A stretch of 64,000 nucleotides of DNA from Streptomyces sp. SirexAA-E (GCF_000177195.2 NC_015953.1:6014001-6078000), one strand, 5' to 3'. Shown: positions 43,028 through 51,075, numbered from the stretch's first letter. Notes: a model not told the origin generated them from the letters alone. Made by a program: numbers and translations.

Positions 43028-43930
43028 ATGGAACTGCGTCATCTCGCCGCGTTCACCGCCGTGGCCGAGGAGCTGCACTTCGGCCGGGCCGCCAAGCGGC
43101 TCCAGATGGCCCAGCCCCCGCTCAGCCAGCAGATCCGCCAGCTGGAGAAGGAGCTCGGTGTCCGGCTCTTCGAGCGCAACACCCGCTCGGTGCGGCTCAC
43201 CGGCGCGGGGGAGTCGTTCCTCGAACCGGTGCGCGCCGTCCTGGAGGACCTCGACACGGCGGTACGGGCGGCCAAGGCCGCCGGGCGCGGGGAGTACGGC
43301 CGTGTCACCGTCGGCTTCGCCGGCGCCTCCAGCCACGAGACCCTGCCCCGGCTGACCCGGGCGGTGCGGGCCGCCCACCCCGCGCTGGAGCTGGTCATGA
43401 AGGGCCAGACCTACGCCAACGTCGCGCTGTCCCGGGTCGCCGACGGCTCCCTGGACCTGGGCTTCGTCCGCCTCCCGGTGACCCAGCCGGGCGTGGCCTA
43501 CCGGGTCATCGACGAGGAGGAACTGCTGTGCGCGCTGCCCTCCGACCACCACCTGGCCGGTCTCGACAGCGTCCCGATCGCGATCCTCGCCGAGGAGCCC
43601 TTCGTCTCCTTCCCCGCGAACGCCGGCTCCTCGGTGCGCGACGCGATGGTCCAGGTCTGCGAGTCGGCCGGCTTCACCCCGCGCGTGGTCCAGGAGGCCC
43701 CCGACTCGTACACGATCCTGGCGCTCGTCGCGGCGGGTGTCGGCGTCACGCTCACCGTCTCCTCGGTCCGCCACATCCAGCAGGGCGGGCTCGTCTACCG
43801 GCCGCCGGCCGGCCCGCCCATCCGGCGCCAGGCCGCGCTGGCCTGGCGCACCGACAACCCCTCGGCCGCCCTGCGGGCCGTGCTGGCGGTCGCCGAGGAG
43901 GCCCTGCCGACGCCCCGCCGCCCCGATTGA
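43028..43930 (+). CDS. LysR family regulator of the catIJ-pcaF cluster
   Basis: A 300-aa LysR protein. The N-terminal helix-turn-helix is MELRHLAAFTAVAEELHFGRAAKRLQMAQPPLSQQIRQLEKELGVRLFERNTRSVRLTGAG-like (given here in part as AKRLQMAQPPLSQQIRQLE). The effector domain runs from VTVGFAGASSHETLP to the end. LHFGRAA with QPPLSQQI is frequent in the BenM/CatR subgroup that responds to cis,cis-muconate-type effectors. It lies between divergent catIJ and the downstream thiolase, so control of both is likely. ATG 43028 starts the family motif; 43013 is an in-frame alternative. Confidence 0.88.
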   Translation: MELRHLAAFTAVAEELHFGRAAKRLQMAQPPLSQQIRQLEKELGVRLFERNTRSVRLTGAGESFLEPVRAVLEDLDTAVRAAKAAGRGEYGRVTVGFAGASSHETLPRLTRAVRAAHPALELVMKGQTYANVALSRVADGSLDLGFVRLPVTQPGVAYRVIDEEELLCALPSDHHLAGLDSVPIAILAEEPFVSFPANAGSSVRDAMVQVCESAGFTPRVVQEAPDSYTILALVAAGVGVTLTVSSVRHIQQGGLVYRPPAGPPIRRQAALAWRTDNPSAALRAVLAVAEEALPTPRRPD

Positions 43931-44033
43931 GACGCCCGGCGTCTGGAAGGACGGCCAACTCGATATTGGACCGACTCAGTGGTCGGGTGCGAGGGTCGGC
44001 CCACACACCCGAGCCGCCGAAAGGTGTTCCGCC

Positions 44034-45260
44034 GTGCCCGACCAGACCGATGTCGTCATCTGCGAACCGCTGCGCACCCCCATCGGGCGGTTCGGCGGAG
44101 CCTTCGCCCAGCAGACGCCCGCCGCGCTCGCCGCACGCGTCATCGCCGAGGTCGTCGCCCGTACAGGCATCGACCACGACCGCATCGACGAGGTGATCCT
44201 GGGCCACGCCTACCCCACGTCCGACGCACCGGCCATCGGCCGTGTCGCCGCCCTGGACGCCGGGCTGCCCCAGAGCGTCACCGGCCTCCAGACCGACCGC
44301 CGTTGCGGTTCCGGCCTCCAGGCCGTCCTGGACGCCGCGATGCAGATCCGGGCCGGCTTCAGCGACGTCGTCGTCGCGGGCGGCGTCGACGTCATGAGCG
44401 CCGCCCCCTACTACACGCACGACGGCCGCTGGGGCATCAAGGGCCCCGGCCTCCAGCTCCACGACTCGCTCGCCCGCGGCCGGGTCACCGCCGGCGGCGC
44501 CCACCACCCCGTACCCGGCGGCATGATCGAGACCGCCGAGAACCTCCGCCGCGCCTACGGCATCAGCCGTGCCGACCAGGACGCCCTCGCCCTGCGCTCC
44601 CAGGCCCGCGCGGCCCGCGCCATGAAGGAAGGGCGCTACGACGCGGAGACCGTCCCCGTCACCGTACGCACCCGGAAGGCCGAGACCACCGTCACCGCCG
44701 ACGAGCACCCCCGCCCCGACACCACCGCGGAACAACTCGCCGCGCTGCGCCCCGTCATGGCCAACAGCGACCCCGAGGCCACCGTCACCGCCGGCAACGC
44801 CAGCGGTCAGAACGACGCGGCCGCCGCCTGCCTGGTCACCAGCGCCGCCACCGCCGAGCGGCTCGGCCTCACCCCGCTGGTCCGGCTCGTCTCCTTCGCC
44901 CGCGCCGGGGTCCCTGCCGCCACCATGGGCCTCGGCCCCGTACCGGCCACCCACACCGCCCTCGGCCGTGCCGGGCTCACCCTCGCCGACCTCGACCTGA
45001 TCGAGATCAACGAGGCGTTCGCCGCCCAGGTCCTGGCCTGCACCCGCGAACTCGGCCTCGGCGAGGCCGACCACGAGCAGCGGATCAACGTCAACGGCTC
45101 GGGCGTCTCACTCGGCCATCCGGTCGGCGCCACCGGCGCCCGCATCCTCGCCACGCTGGCCCACGAGATGCACCGCAGCCAGGCCCGCTACGGCCTGGAG
45201 ACCATGTGCATCGGCGGCGGCCAAGGCCTCGCCGCGGTCTTCGAGCGCCTCACCGGCTGA
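44034..45260 (+). CDS. pcaF: acetyl-CoA acyltransferase, probably 3-oxoadipyl-CoA thiolase
   Basis: A 408-aa thiolase that cleaves 3-oxoadipyl-CoA to acetyl-CoA and succinyl-CoA. Catalytic residues are Cys91 in DRRCGSGLQAV, His362 in SLGHPVGATG and Cys392 in TMCIGGGQG. The INEAFAAQ segment is present. The general thiolase family has many substrates, so pcaF rests on the catIJ and LysR neighbours. GTG 44034 follows AAGG at 44020-44023. Immediately after its stop begins a truncated transporter. Confidence 0.85.
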   Translation: MPDQTDVVICEPLRTPIGRFGGAFAQQTPAALAARVIAEVVARTGIDHDRIDEVILGHAYPTSDAPAIGRVAALDAGLPQSVTGLQTDRRCGSGLQAVLDAAMQIRAGFSDVVVAGGVDVMSAAPYYTHDGRWGIKGPGLQLHDSLARGRVTAGGAHHPVPGGMIETAENLRRAYGISRADQDALALRSQARAARAMKEGRYDAETVPVTVRTRKAETTVTADEHPRPDTTAEQLAALRPVMANSDPEATVTAGNASGQNDAAAACLVTSAATAERLGLTPLVRLVSFARAGVPAATMGLGPVPATHTALGRAGLTLADLDLIEINEAFAAQVLACTRELGLGEADHEQRINVNGSGVSLGHPVGATGARILATLAHEMHRSQARYGLETMCIGGGQGLAAVFERLTG

Positions 45261-45275
45261 GACCGCCCCTTCCCC

Positions 45276-45710
45276 TGAGCTTCCTCGCCATCAGCCGGCT
45301 GCCCGACGAGGCCTTCGTCGCCTGGGGCTGGCGGGTGCCCTTCCCCTCGGCCGCCCTCGTGATCGTCGGACGGTTCGTGCGCCTGAAGGTCGCCGAGTCG
45401 CCCGCCATGGCCGGGCTCACCAAGAAGGAGGTCGTCAAGCTTCCGCTGACCGAGGTCCTGCGCAGCCACCCCATGCTGATCGTCCTCGGCATCGGCGCCT
45501 GCACGATCGGCCTCTCGGCCACCTACTTCAAGTCGACGTTCGCCCTGTCCCGGGCGACCAGCTCGCTCGGCTTCGACCGCAGTTCGTTCCTGACGATCAC
45601 CCTCGTCGCCAACATCTCCAGATCGTCGTCCAGCCCTTCGACGCGGTCATCGCCACGAGGATGAAGAGCTGGTCGCGCGCCGTGACCGTGATGCTGGTGT
45701 CGCGCGCAGG
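45276..45710 (+). pseudogene. truncated and frameshifted MHS-family transporter
   Basis: From 45276 the frame encodes WGWRVPFPSAALVIVGRFVRLKVAESPA, KLPLTEVLRSHP, LGIGACTIGLSATYFKSTFALS and LGFDRSSFLTITLVANI. This is the middle of a metabolite:H+ symporter (PcaK/ShiA/MHS type). There is no start region. At about 45620 one base appears to be missing; with it restored, the protein would read on as QIVVQPFDAVIATRMKSWSRAVTVML. Similarity stops near 45710, where base composition changes abruptly. It was probably the aromatic acid transporter for the beta-ketoadipate genes. Confidence 0.75.
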
Positions 45711-45729
45711 TGAAGGTTGGATTCCTGCA

Positions 45730-45849
45730 TTATTTTTTGCGGCTCCAGAAGAAGGCAACCAAGAGGACAACTATGACGAGGAAGGCCAACGTAAATATGG
45801 CCGCAGATTTCCCGTCCTGCAATGCTGGGGCCGTTGCAAGGATGCTCAT
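45730..45849 (-). CDS. 39-aa membrane protein
   Basis: MSILATAPALQDGKSAA followed by one hydrophobic helix (IFTLAFLVIVVLLVAFFW) and a basic SRKK end. ATG 45849 overlaps the stop of the 63-aa gene upstream as ATGA, so the two are coupled. No family is recognised. Base composition is clearly lower in GC than the flanking chromosomal genes, suggesting transferred DNA with the RHS fragment. Confidence 0.6.
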   Translation of the reverse strand: MSILATAPALQDGKSAAIFTLAFLVIVVLLVAFFWSRKK

Positions 45850-46037
45850 GCCCCTCGATCCTTCCTGTGGCTGACCAGTCCAAGGACCAAAGAGATCAGA
45901 CCTGTGGCCAAAAGAATGACAGCCAAGGGGACTAGCGCGGAGCCGGAGCTGTGAGGGAGCAGTAGGAGCAAACCTGCACAGAGCAGCTGCACCAAGCCCA
46001 GCAGCGAAATTTGGCGGCCTCTTCCAGGCTGAATCAT
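45846..46037 (-). CDS. 63-aa two-helix membrane protein
   Basis: A 63-aa protein with a short basic N-terminus (MIQPGRGRQ), two hydrophobic stretches (ISLLGLVQLLCAGLLLLLP and LVPLAVILLATGLISLVLGLV) and a basic C-terminus (SHRKDRG). ATG 46037 has a good GGAGAGG 4-5 nt upstream. It is followed by the coupled 39-aa gene. Its position just after an RHS-type toxin 3' end makes it a candidate immunity protein for a membrane-active toxin tip, but no homology supports that. Confidence 0.6.
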   Translation of the reverse strand: MIQPGRGRQISLLGLVQLLCAGLLLLLPHSSGSALVPLAVILLATGLISLVLGLVSHRKDRGA

Positions 46038-46081
46038 TCAACCTCTCCGTTCCAATGCGAATCCGATGTGCGGGTTCACCG

Positions 46082-46118
46082 CAGTGGTGGGGCCGGATGG
46101 GAGTCGGCCCCACCACTG
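46082..46118 (-). terminator. strong hairpin terminator after RHS fragment
   Basis: Perfect 14-bp stem CAGTGGTGGGGCCG / CGGCCCCACCACTG with a 9-nt loop, 10 bp beyond the RHS stop. It separates the RHS frame from the two small membrane genes, which would then need their own promoter or read-through. Confidence 0.85.
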
Positions 46119-46128
46119 GACTATCCGG

Positions 46129-47072
46129 TTAGTTCAGGTTGTTCTGGTATGTCGCGCCGACATACATGCCAGCGGCCGCGCCTATGGCCATGCAGAAGGG
46201 GAGGGCGGGCACCGCTCCGGGCCCGGTAAAGGCTGCTGCTCCTACTTCACACAGAGCAGTGATGCCTACATCCGCGATCATGGAAGCCGTGGCTGACTCA
46301 GCCGCTCCGGTGCCACCAGTGAAACCTGCATAGAGAATCGTGCCGATCCCCAGAGAGTTGCCGATGCTGTCAAAGCTCAGGGTCCCCTGGGGGTCGGTGC
46401 GGTTGATGGGGTCGCCTTCGGCGTAGAGGTAGGTGTTGGTTTCCTGGCCGGAGGGGTCGGGCTGGGTGAAGCGGCCGAGGGCGGGGTCGTAGTAGCGGGC
46501 GCCCATCTTGTAGAGACCGGTCGGGTCGCTGTAGGCGCCGGCGAACCGGTAGGGCTGGGGGGCGGTTTCGGTGGGTGTGGTGCGGGGGGTGCCGGTGGGG
46601 GTGTAGGCGTAGGCGTGGGTGCGGGTGCCTGTCTGGTCGACGGCGCCGAGGATGCTGCTGGTGGCGTCGGTGAGGTAGTAGTAGCTCTTCCCGCTCCTGG
46701 TCATGGAGTTGAGGGTGCCCCCGGGTTCGCGGACGAAGCCTGTGTCCGTGGGCCCGGTGGTGGTGGAGGCGAGGCCGAGCTGGGTGTGGTGGAACCATGT
46801 GTCGCCGAGCTTGGTGCGCTCGTCGTTGGTGGTTCCGGCGTGCTTGGCCTGGTAGGTGGTTCCGCTTGTGGTGATGCTGGTGAGCTGGTTGTAGTCCGAC
46901 CAGGATTCACCGGTGTGGGCGGTGCCCCCGGCGGGGGTGGCGGCGGTTTCGTTGCCGGCCGTGTCGTAGGACCAGCCGGTGGTGGACCCGCTCTTCGATA
47001 TCAGCTGGGAGGCGTCGTCGTAGGCGTAGGTCGGGCTGGTGGGGCAGGTGGTGGCGGTGGTGTCCTGGTGGG
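46129..47072 (-). pseudogene. RHS repeat core domain protein, 3' fragment with hydrophobic C-terminal tip
   Basis: The frame ends at TAA 46129. It has YD-repeat remnants (TYAYDDASQLISKSGSTTGW, YDTAGN), the RHS core (YYYLTDATSSILGAVDQTGTRTHAYAYTPTG, PYRFAGAYSDPTGLYKMGARYYDPALGRFTQPDP) and the end-of-shell NTYLYAEGDPINRTDPQG. A variable tip of about 80 residues follows, rich in Gly/Ala with hydrophobic segments (SLGIGTILYAGFTGG, GPGAVPALPFCMAIGAAAGM). The 5' part of the RHS gene is absent: near 47072 the frame runs straight into a broken transposase. As it stands, no start or export region exists. Confidence 0.75.
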
Positions 47073-48245
47073 TGAGGAGGAGGCGGGCGAAGCGCTGTGG
47101 GGTGGTGACCGGTCTGTTGCCCTCGGCGCGGCCCTGGGTGAGGTAGCGGACCAGGAGGTTCGCGCTGCCGGTGTAGCCCAGTTCTTTGATCTCGCGCAGG
47201 AGGTGGGTGACGGGCACCGCGGGGTTCTCGGCCCGGCGCTGGCGCAGGTGGTCGCGGTAGGGGTCGACGAGTGTGGGTTTGTAGCGGGGCGCGCGGCGGT
47301 CGCCGGTGGGTTCCTTCATGCGGGCGTACCGCTTGGCGGTGTTCAGGGCGATGTCGAGGCGGCGGGCGCATTCGAACAGGCCGACGCCTTGGCCGAGCAG
47401 GTTGTGGACCTGTGCCAGCGTTCGCGGGTGGTCTGCTCGCGTACGCCCCCGGGCCGGGCGGGGTTCACGGCGTTGGCCCAGCAGGCGGCGTGGGAGCGGA
47501 CCTCGGCCAGGACCTTGCCGCACAGGTTGGACCAGAGATGCCACCTGTCGCTGACCTGGACCGCTTCGGGGAGGGCCTGGCGAATCGCCTCGCCGTAGGA
47601 GGCGGAGCCGTCGCGGCAGACGTACTCGGCCCCGGGGTGCTCGCGTAGCCACGCGACCAGGGCCTGGGTGGTGCGGTCGGGCAGGACGTCGATGCGCTCG
47701 CCGCTCTCGGCGTCGATGGGCACGGTCGCGTAGCGGTGCCGGCGCTTGAGGGCGAAGTCGTCGACGCCGAGCACACCCGGGACGCGCGATGGTGGCAATG
47801 CCTGGCGCATGAGCACACGCAGGGCGGTCGAGCGGGAGATCGCGCAGGCCAGCACACGGGAGAGGCGGGCGCCCGCCCGGCCCGCTAACTCCCTCACCAC
47901 GGAACCGAGTTGATCGGCCAGGCGATTGGTGCGCCGCTGGTAGCGCTCCACGACGCCGGGAACTTGCTCACGGAAGGTCTGCCGCCGGCAGCCGAGCACC
48001 GGGCACACCATCCGCCGCAACCTCACCGAGACGACGACCCCCCCCGTCCGTCAACCGGCACGTCCGCGACCCTCCGCCCGTGGAAACCGTGCACCCTCCC
48101 CGTCGGCGTCCCACATACGGGACACGGCACCGGGTCGTCCCGGGTCCGCGCCGACAGCCGGATGACCTCGCCCTCGTCCGTCACGCCCTCGACGACCAGC
48201 GCAGACAGCTCTGAAAAACCACACGCACAAGCTCGTTGACATCAC
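47073..48245 (-). pseudogene. ISL3-family transposase remnant with several frameshifts
   Basis: Matches an ISL3 transposase: N-terminal zinc finger CPVCGTPTGRVHGFHGRRV, then RLRRMVCPVLGCRRQTF, the DDE core start LGVDDFALKRRHRYATV and VCRDGSASYGEAI, QVSDRWHLWSNL and later ALNTAKRYARM. At least three one- or two-base lesions break it: a short T-run near 48221, the C8 tract at 48038-48045 and a missing base near 47412 (WH|QVHNLLGQG). The C-terminal half with the last catalytic Glu is lost. The last reading frame continues in phase into the RHS fragment, giving a chimeric 507-codon ORF that is unlikely to be expressed. Confidence 0.8.
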
Positions 48246-48304
48246 GCACGCCATGCCGACGAAAGCCATCACCGTTGGTTACCACCGATTACGGGACAGA
48301 GCCC
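47073..48304 (-). mobile_element. ISL3-family insertion sequence, truncated at its 3' end
   Basis: On the minus strand the element begins near 48304 with GGGCTCTGTCCCGTAATCGG, which resembles ISL3 terminal inverted repeats of Streptomyces. It contains one transposase gene and is cut off at about 47073, where RHS sequence starts. The right terminal repeat and about half of the transposase are missing, so no target-site duplication can be checked. It probably caused a deletion that joined RHS DNA to this locus. Confidence 0.7.
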
Positions 48305-48435
48305 TTCACCGTACAGACCCCTTCCAGGTCGCGCTCACCCTGGGCCGCATGATCCTGCTGCTCAAGCGCCCCGACCACGACGAGCTCGCCGTCGACCGGG
48401 CCGCCGCGCCCCGCACCGCCGTCGTCACCGCGTGA
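48305..48435 (+). pseudogene. 3' stub of an unidentified gene cut by the IS
   Basis: Right outside the IS end the plus strand codes DPFQVALTLGRMILLLKRPD HDELAVDRAAAP (written with a break) and stops at TGA 48433-48435, with strong chromosomal codon bias. It looks like the C-terminal 40 residues of a gene whose 5' part was lost. I do not recognise the family. It is followed 35 bp later by the MaoC gene in the same direction. Confidence 0.4.
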
Positions 48436-48470
48436 CCCCGTCCCCGTACGAGCAGAACGGAGCAGCATCG

Positions 48471-48930
48471 ATGTCCCTGACCGCGCACGGCATCCCGGAG
48501 ATCCTCGCCCTCGGCGGGCGCGACCTCGGGCACTCCGGCTGGAAGGAGGTCACCCAGGAGCTCATCGACGCCTACGCGGAGGTCTCGGGGACCATCGGTG
48601 GATCCACACCGACACCGCCCGCGCCCGCCGACGGCCCGTACGGACGCACCATCGCCCACGGATGCATGCTGCTGAGCTGGGGCATCCCGATGTTCGGCGA
48701 GCTGCTGAGGGTCACCGGTGTGGGGCGCGCGCTCAACTACGGGGTGGACCGGGTCAGGTATCCGGTGCCCGTCCCCGTCGGCAGCCGGGTCCGGCTGCAC
48801 GCCTCGGTCGCCGAGGTGGAGGAGGTCGCCCGGGGCGGGGTGCGGATGACGCGGGCGTTCGCCTTCGAGCTCGAAGGATCCGTGAAGCCCGGCCTGCGTC
48901 GCGCAGTCGCTGACGCACTTCCCCCCCCTG
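48471..48930 (+). pseudogene. MaoC-like hydratase inactivated by indels
   Basis: ATG 48471 with GGAG 8 nt upstream opens a hot-dog-fold enoyl-CoA hydratase (about 150 aa): ITQELIDAYAEVSG-like start, then GPYGRTIAHGCMLLSWGIPMFGEL, NYGVDRVRYPVPVPVGSRVRL and RMTRAFAFELEGS. The catalytic segment should read GDH-x-WIH-x-D after VSG. Here it is out of frame: one G is missing at about 48589 and a base is gained before 48640, so GTIGGSTPTPPAPA replaces it while total length is kept. Two further insertions (near 48880 and in the C8 tract at 48921-48928) remove the normal stop. The restored frame would give GDHRWIHTDTAR and KPACVAQSLTHFPP. Confidence 0.7.
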
Positions 48931-48938
48931 ACGGGCTG

Positions 48939-50081
48939 TCACCTGGCGTCCGGTGCGGAGGTGAAGAACTCCGCCATCCGCTCCAGGCCGTGCCCGCCGA
49001 ACATGATCTCCAGATTGGCGGCGGATTCGGCGGCGGACGCCTCGCCGCGCGGGAAGAGCCCCTCCTCGTACGCGGCCAGGGCGGCTTCCAGGTCGCCGGG
49101 GTGGGCGGCGACGGCCAGGCCGAGCTCGGCTCCGTCGAGCATGGCGAGGTTGGCCCCCTCGCCGGCGAACGGGGACATCAGGTGGGCGGCGTCGCCGAGC
49201 AGTGTCACGCCCGGCACGCGGTCCCAGCGGTGTCCGACCGGCAGCGCGTGGATGCGGCGGGGTACCGGCGCCCCGTCCGCGTCGGCCACCAGTGCGCGCA
49301 GATCCTGGTGCCAGCCCTCGAAGTGGGCGAGGACCGCGGCCTTGGCGGCGGCGCCGTCGCCGAAGTCGATCGTGTCGATCCAGTCCTCGTCGGCCCTGAG
49401 CGCCGTGTAGATGTGCAGGCTGCCGTCGGTCTCCCGGTGGGCGAGGAGACCGCGCCGGTCGCCGAGGCACATGAAGGACCCCGTGCCGACGACCGCGGCG
49501 GCACGCGGGTGGCGGGTGTCGGCGTCGAGCAGGTCGGTCTCGACGAGCGAGATACCCGTGTAGGCGGGCCCGGCGGGGGACAGCAGCGGCCGGACGCGGG
49601 ACCACGCGCCGTCGGCACCGACGAGCAGATCGGTGGTGACGGCCGAGCCGTCGGCGAACGCGACCTCGTGCCGGCCGCCGCCGATCGGGCGCACACCGGT
49701 GGCCTTCCGGCCCCAGTGGACGGTGCCGTCCGGGAGGGAGTCCAGGAGCAGATCGCGCAGGGCGCCCCGGTCCACCTCGGGGCGGGTGCCGGTTCCGTCG
49801 TCGTCCTCGTCCACGTGGACGGTGCCGTCCGGACCGAGCAGGCGCATCGCCTGACCGCCCTCGTGGACGATGCCGCGGAAGCCTTCGTGGAGACCGGCGG
49901 CGTGCAGCGCCATTTGACCGCTGTCCTCGTGGATGTCGAGCATGCCGCCCTGGGTGCGGGCACCGGCCGACGCCTCCAGATCGAAGACGGCCGCCTCTGT
50001 GCCGTTGGCGTGCAGGACCCGGGCGGCGGTCAGGCCGCCGAGGCCTCCGCCGATGATCGCGATGGGGTGGTGGGTGGTCAT
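48939..50081 (-). CDS. FAD-dependent monooxygenase (TetX/aromatic hydroxylase type)
   Basis: A 380-aa class A flavoprotein monooxygenase. It shows the FAD-binding GGGLGGLTAARVLHANG (11-27), the DG-type LLVGADGAWSRVRPLL and the GD motif VTLLGDAAHLMSPFAGEGAN. The sequence between is closest in flavour to TetX-like and urate or salicylate hydroxylases. These hydroxylate small molecules with NAD(P)H and oxygen. It is downstream of a TetR gene with the same operator palindrome before both, so induction by a drug or metabolite is likely. ATG 50081; the frame is open to 50204. Confidence 0.88.
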   Translation of the reverse strand: MTTHHPIAIIGGGLGGLTAARVLHANGTEAAVFDLEASAGARTQGGMLDIHEDSGQMALHAAGLHEGFRGIVHEGGQAMRLLGPDGTVHVDEDDDGTGTRPEVDRGALRDLLLDSLPDGTVHWGRKATGVRPIGGGRHEVAFADGSAVTTDLLVGADGAWSRVRPLLSPAGPAYTGISLVETDLLDADTRHPRAAAVVGTGSFMCLGDRRGLLAHRETDGSLHIYTALRADEDWIDTIDFGDGAAAKAAVLAHFEGWHQDLRALVADADGAPVPRRIHALPVGHRWDRVPGVTLLGDAAHLMSPFAGEGANLAMLDGAELGLAVAAHPGDLEAALAAYEEGLFPRGEASAAESAANLEIMFGGHGLERMAEFFTSAPDAR

Positions 50082-50180
50082 CGTCGTCTCCAGACCGTAC
50101 GGGGGAGCGGGCGGCAGCGGGGTGCGCCCTGGGTGCCCGGCCCGGTCGGAACGGGGCATCCTGATGGACACCTCCACCGT

Positions 50181-50209
50181 AACGAACATGTTCGTTGCGA
50201 ACAAGTTCG
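50181..50209. promoter_or_regulatory. tandem TetR operators before the monooxygenase
   Basis: AACGAACATGTTCGTT (50181-50196) is a perfect 16-bp palindrome, and CGAACAAGTTCG (50198-50209) is a second site with perfect 5-bp arms directly beside it. Both share CGAAC-N2-GTTCG with the site upstream of tetR. They lie 100 bp before the monooxygenase start. Confidence 0.8.
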
Positions 50210-50256
50210 TGAAGAGGTGTGCTCGCCGGTGCCTGGGGCCGCCGCGCCTGAGCCGG

Positions 50257-50949
50257 TCAGCCCTCCAAGGGGGCGGGGGTGTGGATGATGCCGTTGATCA
50301 GCACGTCGAATCCCCAGGTCAGCCGGGACTCGTCGGGACCGGCGAGCAGGGCGGGCAGGTGGGCGCGGATCGCCGGATGGGTGGCTTCGTCCGCGTCGTG
50401 CACCGCCCGGGTCAGGGCGTCCCAGTCGTCCTGAGCCGCCGGGTCCTGCTCCCGCGTCCCGTGCTCCGCGGCGGTGGCCGTGGCGTACTGGAGCAGCGTG
50501 TCGACCCCCCACGCGGCCTGCCCCACGGGCACCCCGCCGCGGGAGAGCAGTCCGAGGACGCGTTCGACGAGGTTCAGGTAGTTCTCGCCGCCGGGGTGCG
50601 CCACCAGGGCGGAACGGGCGAGCCGCGGGTGCTCGAACAGGACGAAGGTGTAGGAGGTCAGCACCTGGACCAGCTGTTCGCGCCAGCCCGTCCCGGCCTC
50701 CTCGGCGGCCAGGTCGACCTCGCCCAGCAGGGCGTCCAGGACGGCCCCGTGCAGTTCGGCGGTGTTGGCCACGTAGACGTACAGCGAGGCCGGCCCGGTG
50801 TCCAGCTCCTGGGCCAGACGGCGCATGGTCACCTTGTCCAGGCCGTCGGAGCGCATGATCCGCACGGCGGTGTCGACGATGCCCCGCCGGGTCAGGGCGG
50901 GCTTCGCGGGGCGCTCGCGGCGACTGATCGGTTCTCTCGTGGCAGCCAT
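50257..50949 (-). CDS. TetR family repressor
   Basis: A 230-aa TetR protein. The HTH is TRRGIVDTAVRIMRSDGLDKVTMRRLAQELDTGPASLYVYVANTAELHGAVLDALL (about 20-75), closest to the TetR/TetR_C group. The ligand domain contains LTSYTFVLFEHPRLARSALV. ATG 50949 has no Shine-Dalgarno; on the minus strand TACGAT ends 6 nt before it, suggesting a leaderless transcript overlapping its own operator. It controls itself and the monooxygenase downstream. Confidence 0.9.
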   Translation of the reverse strand: MAATREPISRRERPAKPALTRRGIVDTAVRIMRSDGLDKVTMRRLAQELDTGPASLYVYVANTAELHGAVLDALLGEVDLAAEEAGTGWREQLVQVLTSYTFVLFEHPRLARSALVAHPGGENYLNLVERVLGLLSRGGVPVGQAAWGVDTLLQYATATAAEHGTREQDPAAQDDWDALTRAVHDADEATHPAIRAHLPALLAGPDESRLTWGFDVLINGIIHTPAPLEG

Positions 50950-50955
50950 GTCCCG

Positions 50956-50975
50956 ATCGTAACGAACGTGTTCGT
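50956..50975 (-). promoter_or_regulatory. tetR promoter with overlapping operator
   Basis: ACGAACGTGTTCGT (50962-50975, arms ACGAAC/GTTCGT) abuts the -10-like TACGAT (minus strand 50961-50956). Repressor bound here would block RNA polymerase directly. The site shares CGAAC-N2-GTTCG with the two sites before the monooxygenase. Confidence 0.75.
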
Positions 50976-51075
50976 CACCGGAGCCGGGCCGGGTGCGGCT
51001 CCGCGCCACCACCGACACGGCGGCCGGGCCGCGCTCCGGTCTGCCGAGCGCGGCCCGGCGGGATCCGGCCTGCGG

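Noticed and set aside
48038..48045. C8 tract in the transposase as a programmed frameshift site
   Set aside because: ISL3 elements do not normally use frameshifting, other lesions are present in the same gene, and no slippery heptamer with downstream structure was evident.
48432..50288. 618-codon plus-strand frame starting in the MaoC gene
   Set aside because: Only the first 150 codons resemble MaoC. The rest is antisense to the FAD monooxygenase and is open because indels removed the MaoC stop.
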